Assembly: GCA_021740785.1 (NCBI GenBank)
Contig: JAIOZI010000055.1
Span: 1-32,407 of the forward strand
Direction of reading: 5' to 3'
Length of the DNA stretch: 32,407 bases
From: Melioribacteraceae bacterium
Lineage (GTDB): Bacteria > Bacteroidota > Ignavibacteria > Ignavibacteriales > Melioribacteraceae
Shown: positions 14,537-23,800 of the stretch, piece after piece
Numbering within the stretch: the first letter of the stretch is position 1
How the letters are laid out: every line of letters starts with the position of its first letter
Translations under genes and position numbers: made by a program
Notes under the pieces: model-generated
What the model was told of the DNA's origin: nothing
Database searches by the model: none
Seen by the model: the letters and a program-made list of their open reading frames with translations, nothing else

Positions 14537-16522
14537 ATGCGAAATGCTGCTTCATTACTGATTGTAGTTTCATCATTACTTTTAATCTATGCATGTTCAC
14601 CCGAAGCATCAAAAATAATTGTTGCAAATTATAATGATGAATCAATTACGGTTGAAGAATTTGAAAAAGCTTACGTAAAAAATGTAGGTGATGAAGAGAA
14701 AGCCATGCAGGATTCTCTTAGTGATTATGAAAGGTTTTTAGACCTTTATGTTAATTTTAAAATGAAATTGAAAGATGCCGAAGTTAGAGGTTATGATAAA
14801 TCCGAAGAATTACAGGATGAAATGATTGACTATCAGAAAAATGTCGGCGTTCCGTATTTTATTGAAAAAGAATTAGTAGATCCGGGCGTTAGAGATTTAT
14901 ATGATAGAAGAAAAAATGAAATTCGTGTTAGTCATATTATGATAAGGACGGATAATAAACCTGATAAAGAAGCCCGTGATTTAGCCAAGTCTTTATTAAA
15001 AAGAATTAATGCCGGAGAGAGTTTTGAAAAATTAGCTTATGAAAATACAGAGCATGAATTTTCGAAAGCGGATAGCGGCGATATATATTACATAACTGCT
15101 GGTCAGATTGACCCGGAATTTGAATCTGCCGCTTACAGCACACCGGTTGGATCGGTTTATTCAGAGGTACTAAAGACACGTTACGGTTATCATATTTTGA
15201 AAGTGACTGAAAAACAGCCGCGTAGATACAAACTTCAGGCAAGTCACATATTAATAAATTTTGTAGATGATAATGGAAATCTTGATACAGCGAAGGCTTA
15301 TGAAACGATAAGCAAGATTAGAGATGAAGCTTTAGCAGGCGCTAGTTTTGATTCTTTAGCAAGAGTTTATTCTGATGACAAAGGAAGCAGTAAAAAGGGT
15401 GGTGATTTAGGATTTTTTGAAAGACGTGCAATGGTAAAACCTTTTGATGAAGCCGTATTCAATTTGAATGTCGGTGATCTTTCCGATATAGTCGAAACAA
15501 AATTCGGTTATCATCTTATCAAACTCGAAGATGAAAAACAATATCCTGCATTTGAATCAGAAAAAGAAAATTTGAAAAAAGTTTACAAGAACACGACTTA
15601 TAAAACCGATTATATAGCAATGCTGGATGAATTAGCTGAGAAATATAATTATTTACCGAATCCAAACATTACTGCAATTGCAACTAATCTAAATGATACA
15701 ACGAAATTTAATTCCGATTATTGGGAAAGTGATTTCCGAAGCAAGATCAAGGATACGGTTGTGTTTACAATTGATAATAATCCGTATGTATTCGATTCGC
15801 TTATGTCGTTTACAATTAATGCCGGAAAATATTCCGAAGAAATGGTAAAGGAATCTGCCGTATCAAAAGCTGTAAATGATTTTAGAGAACAGATGCTTTT
15901 GGAAACTAAGGCAATGCTGCTGGATGATGAGTACCCGGAATTTGCATCATTAATGAATGATTATAAGCATGGCATTCTTGTATTTAAGTTACAGGAAGAG
16001 GAAGTCTGGAATAAGATTGAACTCGACAGTGTAAAAATACACCGGTTTTACGAAGAGACTAAAGATGATTATAAATGGCCTGATAGGGTACAGTTTACCG
16101 AATTATTTACAAAAACAGATACGAATATTGTTAAATATCAGAAGATGTACAAAGATGGTATGAGCTTAGATTCCTTAGCGGCAAAATATACCGAACGAAG
16201 AGGAATGAAAGCTAGGAACGGTCAATTCGATTTGATGCCGGTTGGTTCAAGTCCGATTGCCAAACATGCATATTCAATGAAAGTTGGAACCGTTTCGTAT
16301 CCTTTTGAAGTACCGGGAGGATGGGTGATGGTAAGATGCGATGTAAAAGACCCGGCAAGAATTAAAACTTTTGAAGAAGCCAGACCCGAGGTTACGAGCG
16401 CATTCCAGGAAATGGAAAGTCAAAGGCTGCAAGAAGAATATTTGAATAGATTAAAAGAAAGGTACAAACCGGTTCTAAATTATGATGAACTTGAAAACTT
16501 ATTTACCGGGGAAAGCGAATAA
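14537..16522 (+). CDS. Lipoprotein with multiple parvulin (PpiC) peptidyl-prolyl isomerase domains
   Basis: Envelope folding factor of 661 aa. The signal peptide ends in the lipobox LIYAC with Cys20 as the likely lipidated residue. A SurA-type helical N-terminal region follows. There are two clear parvulin domains at about residues 127-232 (VSHIMIR ... RYGYHILKV) and 233-338 (ASHILINF ... KGGDLGFFERRAMVKPFDEA ... FGYHLIKL). A third, more diverged parvulin-like fold is seen near residues 510-630 (VQFTELFTK ... YSMKVGTVSYPFEVPGGWVMV). GGAGGA precedes the ATG with good spacing. It heads a run of three related genes and its 3' end overlaps the next by 41 bp, indicating an operon. The likely location is the periplasmic face of a membrane. 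Confidence 0.9.
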   Translation: MRNAASLLIVVSSLLLIYACSPEASKIIVANYNDESITVEEFEKAYVKNVGDEEKAMQDSLSDYERFLDLYVNFKMKLKDAEVRGYDKSEELQDEMIDYQKNVGVPYFIEKELVDPGVRDLYDRRKNEIRVSHIMIRTDNKPDKEARDLAKSLLKRINAGESFEKLAYENTEHEFSKADSGDIYYITAGQIDPEFESAAYSTPVGSVYSEVLKTRYGYHILKVTEKQPRRYKLQASHILINFVDDNGNLDTAKAYETISKIRDEALAGASFDSLARVYSDDKGSSKKGGDLGFFERRAMVKPFDEAVFNLNVGDLSDIVETKFGYHLIKLEDEKQYPAFESEKENLKKVYKNTTYKTDYIAMLDELAEKYNYLPNPNITAIATNLNDTTKFNSDYWESDFRSKIKDTVVFTIDNNPYVFDSLMSFTINAGKYSEEMVKESAVSKAVNDFREQMLLETKAMLLDDEYPEFASLMNDYKHGILVFKLQEEEVWNKIELDSVKIHRFYEETKDDYKWPDRVQFTELFTKTDTNIVKYQKMYKDGMSLDSLAAKYTERRGMKARNGQFDLMPVGSSPIAKHAYSMKVGTVSYPFEVPGGWVMVRCDVKDPARIKTFEEARPEVTSAFQEMESQRLQEEYLNRLKERYKPVLNYDELENLFTGESE

Positions 16523-17333
16523 CTTTATTTTAATTCATCTTGGTGTGGTTTTATTTTTATTATTATTTGGCTGCGTTGAACAACAAGAAGACGAAAAAAA
16601 GGTTGTTGCCGAAGTTAACGGGAATCAATTAACTGAGGAAGATTTCCAAATGTTGATTTCTGATAAACGGTTTCAGAAAAAGTATAAGAATGAAATATTA
16701 AGACAATGGATTGAAAAGGAACTGCTCTATCAAGAAGCAGTTGAACAAGATATTGTTTCATCGCAGGAATTTGAGTCGTATATAAGATATTCAGAGAGGG
16801 AATTGGCAGGATCAATGGTTGTTAGAAATTATATTTCCGATAACTTACCTGAGATTACAAACGCTGAGCTTGTTTCCTTTTATGATGATAATAAAGAACA
16901 GTTTCAAGTTGACAGAGAATCATATTTATTAAATATGATTACATTTACCGACAGGGAGAGAGCAATTAAATTTCGATCGATTCTAATAAACAGCGATTGG
17001 AATTCAGCAGTAAGTTCTTTTTCAAATGATTCAACTGTAACATCAAATTTTACGAATAATTTATTTTATGCAAATCATATTCAGCCGCTGAAGTTTTTAC
17101 GTGTAGTTAGAGAACTCTTCCCGATGGAAGTAAGTATTGTTGTAGAGACGGAACCGGGAATGTTTAGTGTTGTTCAAATGATTGAAACTCTTGATAAGAA
17201 TTACGTTCCCGAATTTAATTTTGTCAAAGAGATTGTGAAGGAAAGATATACGATTAAACTCCAGAAGGATTTATATAACAAGTTAATAGAAAATCTATAT
17301 ACGAAGTACAGTGTCGAAATAAAAAGGAAGTAA
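16482..17333 (+). CDS. SurA-N/parvulin-related lipoprotein
   Basis: A 283-aa protein with a signal sequence ending in LLFGC (Cys31 lipidation site). Next comes KKVVAEVNGNQLTEEDF, the typical opening of SurA N-domain and PrsA-like proteins, and a helical segment (EILRQWIEKELLYQEAVEQ). The C-terminal half is parvulin-like in layout (residues about 135-240) but has lost the usual GGDLG and GYH motifs, so isomerase activity is doubtful and a chaperone role is more likely. It overlaps the previous gene by 41 bp; ATGATG offers two adjacent starts (16482, 16485), with no Shine-Dalgarno site, as expected for translational coupling. The surA-like gene starts 2 bp after its stop. Confidence 0.82.
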   Translation: MMNLKTYLPGKANNFILIHLGVVLFLLLFGCVEQQEDEKKVVAEVNGNQLTEEDFQMLISDKRFQKKYKNEILRQWIEKELLYQEAVEQDIVSSQEFESYIRYSERELAGSMVVRNYISDNLPEITNAELVSFYDDNKEQFQVDRESYLLNMITFTDRERAIKFRSILINSDWNSAVSSFSNDSTVTSNFTNNLFYANHIQPLKFLRVVRELFPMEVSIVVETEPGMFSVVQMIETLDKNYVPEFNFVKEIVKERYTIKLQKDLYNKLIENLYTKYSVEIKRK

Positions 17334-17335
17334 AA

Positions 17336-18607
17336 ATGAAGAAAATTTTTGTGTTGGTGTTTTTCATAATCGGAATAAATGTAATTGCACAAAATGTTTT
17401 GGATAGAGTTGTTGCTGTTATTAACAACGAAACAATTCTAAAATCCGAATTGGATTTCAGAGTAAACTATCTTGCGGCAAGATCAAACTTGGACCCAAAT
17501 GATAATGACCTGCAGGTAAAAGTACTGAATCAAATGATTGAGGAGAAACTCTTATATGTTCAGGCTGAACTTGATTCTATTCAAGTACCGGATGAGCGGG
17601 TAGATGCTCAATTAGATCAGCAGATGAATTATTTTATTTCTCAATACGGAAGCCGGGAAAAGGTTGAACAAATTTACGGTATGAGTATCGAAAGAATTAA
17701 ACGTGAATTCAGAGATGATGTTCGCAAAGAAATGATGGCGCAGACAGTTCAGCAGCAAAAATTTGGAATGATTGATGTAACAAGGAATGAAGTTCATGAC
17801 TTTTTCGAGGAATTTCAAGACTCGCTCGGACTTATACCTGAGAAAGTGGAATTGCAGCATATATTTGTAAATCCCAAAGGCGGGGATAAAGCTAAAGCAG
17901 CCGCTAAAGAAAAAGCAAAAATGATTTTGGATTCACTTAAAAAAGGCGGCGATTTTGCCGAACTTGCTAAACAATACTCCGATGATCCCGGAAGCGCTTC
18001 CCAAGGCGGTGATCTAGGTTTTGTAAAGAGAGGTGTTTTCTTCCCGGAATTTGAAGCCGCAGCATTTTCTCTGGAACCCGGTCAAATTTCAGGAATCGTT
18101 GAATCTCCCGTAGGCTATCATATTATTGAATTGTTGGAAAGAAGGGGAGAATCGATTCATACAAGACATGTTTTGATTAAAGTTAAGGGTGACGATGATT
18201 CGGATTTACGTACTATCGAATTTTTAACAGATATTAGAGACAGCATTTTAAGCGGTGAGAAAAATTTTGAGTACTATGCAAATGAATATAGTGATGACAA
18301 AGAAACTGCAAATTACGGCGGTACGCTCGGAACTTTTGAAATGAGTCAGCTAGATAAAAATTTACTGACCATTGTAGAAAAATTAAAACCTGGTGAAATA
18401 AGTTTTCCTAAAAGACTGAACATCGATCGCGATATATACGGCTACCATATTGTAAAATTGGTTAATCGTGTGCCTGAACACCAGGCATCATTAGAGCAAG
18501 ATTTTGAAGATATTAAAAGACTTGCCGAATTTAGGAAAAAACAGAAATTGTATGAAAAATGGATTAGTAAACTCAAAGATGATATTTACTGGGAAATAAA
18601 AATTTAG
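17336..18607 (+). CDS. surA: SurA-like periplasmic chaperone / peptidyl-prolyl cis-trans isomerase
   Basis: Periplasmic chaperone for outer-membrane proteins. The 423-aa product begins with a cleavable signal peptide (about residues 1-19, ending VIAQ) and directly continues into LDRVVAVINNETILKSELD, the SurA N-domain signature. Two parvulin domains follow at about residues 169-270 (ELQHIFVNP, GGDFAELAKQYSDDPGSA, QGGDLGFVKRG, VGYHIIELL) and 275-378 (HTRHVLIKV, GGTLGTF, YGYHIVKL), the standard SurA plan. The ribosome site AAAGGAAG lies just before the ATG. It is the third and best-conserved of three clustered parvulin genes; MoxR follows after 9 bp. Subfunctions of the three cannot be separated from sequence. 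Confidence 0.92.
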   Translation: MKKIFVLVFFIIGINVIAQNVLDRVVAVINNETILKSELDFRVNYLAARSNLDPNDNDLQVKVLNQMIEEKLLYVQAELDSIQVPDERVDAQLDQQMNYFISQYGSREKVEQIYGMSIERIKREFRDDVRKEMMAQTVQQQKFGMIDVTRNEVHDFFEEFQDSLGLIPEKVELQHIFVNPKGGDKAKAAAKEKAKMILDSLKKGGDFAELAKQYSDDPGSASQGGDLGFVKRGVFFPEFEAAAFSLEPGQISGIVESPVGYHIIELLERRGESIHTRHVLIKVKGDDDSDLRTIEFLTDIRDSILSGEKNFEYYANEYSDDKETANYGGTLGTFEMSQLDKNLLTIVEKLKPGEISFPKRLNIDRDIYGYHIVKLVNRVPEHQASLEQDFEDIKRLAEFRKKQKLYEKWISKLKDDIYWEIKI

Positions 18608-18616
18608 GAAATTATT

Positions 18617-19612
18617 TTGAATAACATTGATAAATCCACCCAAGATGTAGAACTTGTAGAAAAACTTAATAGTACTGTTAAAGAAATAAAAAGTGAAATT
18701 GCGAAAGTAATCGTCGGGCAGCATCAGACTATTGATGACCTATTAATCAGCCTGTTATCTAGAGGACACTGTCTCCTGGTTGGAGTGCCCGGTCTAGCAA
18801 AAACTCTGCTGATCAAAACCCTCGCGGAAGTTTTGGATCTCAGTTTCAATCGAATTCAATTCACACCGGATTTAATGCCAAGCGACATTACCGGTACGGA
18901 AATTATTGAAGAGGATCAGGTTACTAAACAAAGATCTTTTAGGTTTATTAAAGGTCCTATTTTTGCTAATATTATTTTAGCCGATGAGATAAACAGAACA
19001 CCGCCAAAAACTCAAGCTGCACTGCTTGAATCAATGCAGGAGCACAGGGTAACTGCAGCCGGAAATGTTTACACTTTACAAGAGCCGTTTTTTGTTTTGG
19101 CTACTCAAAATCCGATTGAGCAGGAAGGAACATACCCGTTACCGGAAGCTCAGCTAGACAGGTTTATGTTCAATCTTTGGCTCGACTATCCTCAATTTGA
19201 TGAAGAGGTGGAAATTATTAAAACTACTACTAGTAATTATTCTCCTGAATTACATAAAGTTATAGACGGTGATTCCTTAATCAAATTTCAAGATTTAGTG
19301 AGACGTGTTCCGGTAGCTGACAATGTAATTGAGTTTGCCGTAAAAATGGTAGGCAAGACACGTCCTGTAAATCAAAATGAACAAAATAAAATCTCCGAAT
19401 GGATACAGTGGGGAGCAGGACCACGTGCTGCTCAGTATTTAATATTAGCTGCGAAAACAAGATCAATTATTAGCGGAAGATTCACTCCAAATATTGATGA
19501 TGTTAAACAATCAATGATCCCGGTTCTTCGTCACAGGATAATACCTAATTTTAATGCGGAAGCTGAGGGAATCGGAACTCTGGATATTATTAACGAATTA
19601 TTAAGATCATAG
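18617..19612 (+). CDS. MoxR-family AAA+ ATPase
   Basis: Cytosolic chaperone-like ATPase of 331 aa. Walker A is GVPGLAKT (residues 56-63), Walker B is ILADEINR (Asp123, Glu124), the pre-sensor segment NRTPPKTQAALLESMQE is textbook MoxR, and sensor 1 is ATQNPIEQEGTYPLPEAQLDRF. The start is TTG at 18617 with AGGAA 6 bases upstream; no ATG fits better. MoxR proteins normally work with a DUF58 protein and VWA-domain partners encoded next door; none is in this window, and the next gene is an M23 peptidase instead. It probably shares a transcript with surA (9 bp gap) and the M23 gene (17 bp gap). Confidence 0.93.
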   Translation: MNNIDKSTQDVELVEKLNSTVKEIKSEIAKVIVGQHQTIDDLLISLLSRGHCLLVGVPGLAKTLLIKTLAEVLDLSFNRIQFTPDLMPSDITGTEIIEEDQVTKQRSFRFIKGPIFANIILADEINRTPPKTQAALLESMQEHRVTAAGNVYTLQEPFFVLATQNPIEQEGTYPLPEAQLDRFMFNLWLDYPQFDEEVEIIKTTTSNYSPELHKVIDGDSLIKFQDLVRRVPVADNVIEFAVKMVGKTRPVNQNEQNKISEWIQWGAGPRAAQYLILAAKTRSIISGRFTPNIDDVKQSMIPVLRHRIIPNFNAEAEGIGTLDIINELLRS

Positions 19613-19629
19613 AAAGTATTTTACCGAAT

Positions 19630-20895
19630 ATGAAAAAAAAATCTGTATGGTTGTTTCTGATAGTTCTTTCTTATTTAATTTTTACCGGTTGCTCGGATAA
19701 TCAACAAACTATTGATGAAAACGCTTCTGTAGAAAGTGATTCTCTAACTATTGAATTAAATGAATTCGGTTTAAACATCGATTCACTTACCGAACACAGG
19801 TTGATTGTAAAACGGAATCAAACTTTGGCTGATTTACTTCTACCTTTTAATGTTCCTTATGGTCGAATAGTGGCTATTGCAGATTCAATTAAACCCGTTT
19901 TCGATGTTCGCAAAATTAAGGTGAATGATAGGTATTTCATATACACAAAAGATGATTCCACAAAAAGTATCGCATATATGATTTATCAATCCGACCCTGT
20001 GAATTATTTCTATCTTAACCTTGACGATACAATCGCTGTATCTGCTCAGCACAAAAATATAATCACAAGATCGCGGCAGTTGGCAGGAGTAATAAACGGG
20101 AGCTTATGGCAGACAATGAGTGAGCTTGAGGTAAGTCCGGTTTTAGCATTAAAGCTTGCTGAATTGTATGCATGGCAGATAGATTTCTATGGAATCCAAG
20201 CGGGTGATGCATTCAAAGTAATTTTCGAAGAGAATTTTATTGATACTACTTTTGTAGGAATAAATAAAATCATTGCCGCTGAATTTATTCACAGAGGTAA
20301 GAATTTTTACGGATTTATTTTCGAACAGGATGGTGTTTATGATTATTTCGATGAAGAGGGAAATAGTCTGCAGAAACAGTTCTTGAAAGCGCCATTAAAG
20401 TTCAACAGGATAAGTTCGAGATTCAGTAATAATAGATTTCACCCGATACTGAAGCGTTACAGAGCTCATCATGGAATAGATTATGCAGCACCGACCGGTA
20501 CGCCGGTTCAGGCTGTTGGTGAAGGAATTGTAATTGAAGCCAGGTACAAAGGGGGAAATGGAAATTTCGTGAAGATAAAACATAATTCTACCTATCAAAG
20601 CGGATACCTGCATTTATCAAAGTACGGTAAAGGTGTTAGAGCCGGGTCAAGGGTTCAGCAAGGTCAGGTTATAGGTTATGTTGGAAGTACAGGATTATCA
20701 ACCGGTCCTCATCTCGATTTTAGATTTTATAAACACGGAACCGCGGTAAATTATCTTGCAATTGAATTCCCGCCTTCACATCCTGTTGATGAGGCTAATA
20801 AAGAAGAATATTTTGAGATAATTGATATCTTGAAAAAGCGGATAGATAATATGAATCTACCCGCTTCCAATAATGAAGATCTTGTTGTTAACTAA
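19630..20895 (+). CDS. M23-family peptidoglycan endopeptidase lipoprotein (variant HLD zinc motif)
   Basis: Predicted envelope lipoprotein of 421 aa; lipobox IFTGC with Cys21. The central region resembles the LysM-like and Csd3/ShyA-type inhibitory domains found before the catalytic domain of MepM-like enzymes (HRLIVKRNQTLADLLLPFNV; VLALKLAELYAWQIDF). The LytM domain starts near residue 255: zinc ligands His280 and Asp284 (HHGID), catalytic-type His328 (YLHLS) and His361 in GPHLDF. The third ligand position of the HxH motif is Asp363 instead of His, which could still bind zinc or could weaken activity. It ends in a convergent 8-bp overlap with the 2-oxoglutarate dehydrogenase gene. The role is likely cell-wall remodelling, alongside the MoxR/SurA genes. 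Confidence 0.87.
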   Translation: MKKKSVWLFLIVLSYLIFTGCSDNQQTIDENASVESDSLTIELNEFGLNIDSLTEHRLIVKRNQTLADLLLPFNVPYGRIVAIADSIKPVFDVRKIKVNDRYFIYTKDDSTKSIAYMIYQSDPVNYFYLNLDDTIAVSAQHKNIITRSRQLAGVINGSLWQTMSELEVSPVLALKLAELYAWQIDFYGIQAGDAFKVIFEENFIDTTFVGINKIIAAEFIHRGKNFYGFIFEQDGVYDYFDEEGNSLQKQFLKAPLKFNRISSRFSNNRFHPILKRYRAHHGIDYAAPTGTPVQAVGEGIVIEARYKGGNGNFVKIKHNSTYQSGYLHLSKYGKGVRAGSRVQQGQVIGYVGSTGLSTGPHLDFRFYKHGTAVNYLAIEFPPSHPVDEANKEEYFEIIDILKKRIDNMNLPASNNEDLVVN

Positions 20896-23800
20896 AGGCT
20901 GCTTTAATTAATTTTTCCTGCGTCTGTAAAAATATTTTTGATGAACCGGAAGCCGGACTCGGGCTGTCATCTCTGCCGATATAACTCAACTTTTGTTTCT
21001 TGCCCAAATCATCTATTAAACGCGGGAACATAAAACTCCAAGCGCCCATGTTCTTTGGTTCTTCCTGAACCCAATAAACTTTTTTAGCATTTCCATACGA
21101 TTGAACTATTTCGGAAATTAAATCTGCACTGTAAGGATAATACTGCTCAACCCTAACAATTGCGGTATCTTTAATTTGATTTGCATCCCGGTATTTAATC
21201 AAATCATAATAAACTTTACCGCTCGTTAAAATAACTTTTAAAACATCAGTCTTGTTTGATATTTCGGAATCATCAATAACTTCTTGAAATTTCCCATCTG
21301 TAAAATCATTAATCGGGGAGCGTGCTGCAGGTAATCGTAATAGACTTTTGGGAGTCATTACTATCAACGGTCTATCGATTTTATTCATCGCTTGTCTTCT
21401 CAACAAATGGAAATACTGAGCGGGAGTAGTCGGGTTGCAGATAGTCATATTATCTTCGGCACAAAGAATTAGGAATCTTTCCAAACGAGCGCTGCTGTGT
21501 TCGGGTCCTTGTCCTTCCTGTCCATGCGGCAGAAGCATAACTAGCTGATTGGGTAAATGCCATTTCGTTTTTGATGCGGCAATAAAATTATCAATTATTA
21601 CTTGTGCGCTATTAGCGAAATCTCCGAATTGCGCTTCCCAAATAACAATCGCAAGCGGATCGGAGACACTGTAACCGAATTCAAATCCCAGCACCGCAGC
21701 TTCGGAGAGCAAACTATCGAGAGGTTCCAGAAGCGCTTGATCACTTCTAATCATATTGTGAGGAATAACTTCTTCACCGGTATTTAGTTCACTTAAAATA
21801 AGATGACGCTGACTGAACGTTCCGCGTGCGCTGTCCTGCCCGCTTAACCGGACGGGTCTTCCATCTAATAGCAAAGTACCGAATGCCAATGCTTCACCGA
21901 ATGCCCAATCAATTCTCGCATTACCGGTCAAGAGTTCTTTCCGTTTATCAATATGTTTTTTGAGTTTCGGATTTAAAGTGAAATCATCCGGGAATCTTGT
22001 AATTCCCCGGACTACTTCTGCTAATACTTCATAGGATACTTTTGTTTCATCAACATATTTTGTCTTTTCATATTCTTCCTTCGGGTATGCATAGGGTAAA
22101 TCCGTAACCATTTTTATTGATCTCTTTTTGGAGTCTTTTAATGATTGATCAAGACTGGAATAAATGGATTTATCTAATCCCTTGATTTCCTTTTCAGTCA
22201 ATATTTTTTCTGCAATTAATTTTTTCTCAAAAATTTCTTTCACCGAAGGATGACTCTTTATTGCTTTATACATTACCGGTTGTGTATAAACAGGATCGTC
22301 TCCCTCGTTATGACCATGACGCCTGTATCCGTACATATCAATAACAACATCTTTGTTATATCTTTGCCTGTATTCAAACGCTAATTTTACTACCCATAAA
22401 GTAGCTTCGGGATCATCTCCGTTTACATGAAAAATAGGAGCCTGAACCATCTTTGCCACATCAGTAGGATAAGGTGAAGACCGGGCATCCTTTGGAGATG
22501 TTGTAAACCCGATTTGATTATTAATAATTACGTGAATCGTTCCGCCGGTTCGATAGCCCTTAAGCTGCGAGAGATTTAAGGTTTCGGCAACAATACCTTG
22601 TCCGGCAAATGCCGCATCCCCATGAATCAAAACCGGTACAATCGAATCACCTTCGGCATCACCGGAGCGGGTTAATTTTGCTCTAACAATTCCCTCAACT
22701 ACCGGGTTAACCCATTCGAGATGTGAAGGATTAGATGCAACCGAAACCTTGATTTTCTTTCCATTGTAAGTCTCATAAGTTCCTGAAGCTCCGAGATGAT
22801 ACTTAACATCACCGGTACCCTGTGGAGAATCGGGATCGATTTCTTCTTCAAATTCCGAGAATATTTTTTCGTATGTTTTACCGATAATATTCGATAACAC
22901 ATTCAACCTGCCGCGGTGCGCCATACCTAAAAATACTTCAACCGAACCATCATCGGCAGCTAAACCGAGAAGATGATCGAGTGCGGGAATTAAAGTTTCG
23001 GAACCTTCCAATGAAAATCTTTTATGACCAATAAACCGTGTATGCAGAAAGTGTTCAAACGCTTCAGAGATTATCAACTTCTCCATGATTCGTTTCTTTT
23101 CTACCGGGACAAATTGCGGAATATTTTTTACCGGCTCCATTTTACTTTGAAGCCATACTTTCTCTTCGTGATTCTGAATATGCATATATTCAACACCAAT
23201 CTTATCGCAATAAGTTTGATGCAGAAGATCTAAAATATCACGGAGAGTTCCGGTTTCCATTCCTTTTAATACATCAGTTAGAAATTGTCTGTCGTAATCC
23301 CAGATTGTAAATCCATAATTTGCCGGATCAAGTTCTTCATGATACATTGCTCTATTCGAGAGGGGATTTAAATTTGCAATCAGATGACCTCTTACACGGA
23401 ACATATTAATTAGCTGAAGTATGCGAGCCTGCTTTTCAACTCTTTCACTATCGCCGCTGAATGCAGTCTTTTTTGATGACGTATCAAAACCCCAGCCGAC
23501 CGGCTTCTGCGGAATTTCAAGATCTTCAAAAATTCTATCATAAAAATCTGCTTCTCCCAGAAATAAATTATCAACCTGCTTTAGGAATTCACCCGATTCG
23601 GCTCCTTGAATTATTCTATGATCATAGGTGCTGGTAATATTCATTACCTTGCCGATTCCGTATTTAGCAAGTGCTGTCTGATGCATCGCCTTAAATTCTG
23701 CAGGATAATCAATCGCACCGATCGCAATTATTGCACCTTGACCGGTCATCAATCTTGGATTTGATGAAACAGTTCCGATACCGCCGGGATTCGTTAATGT

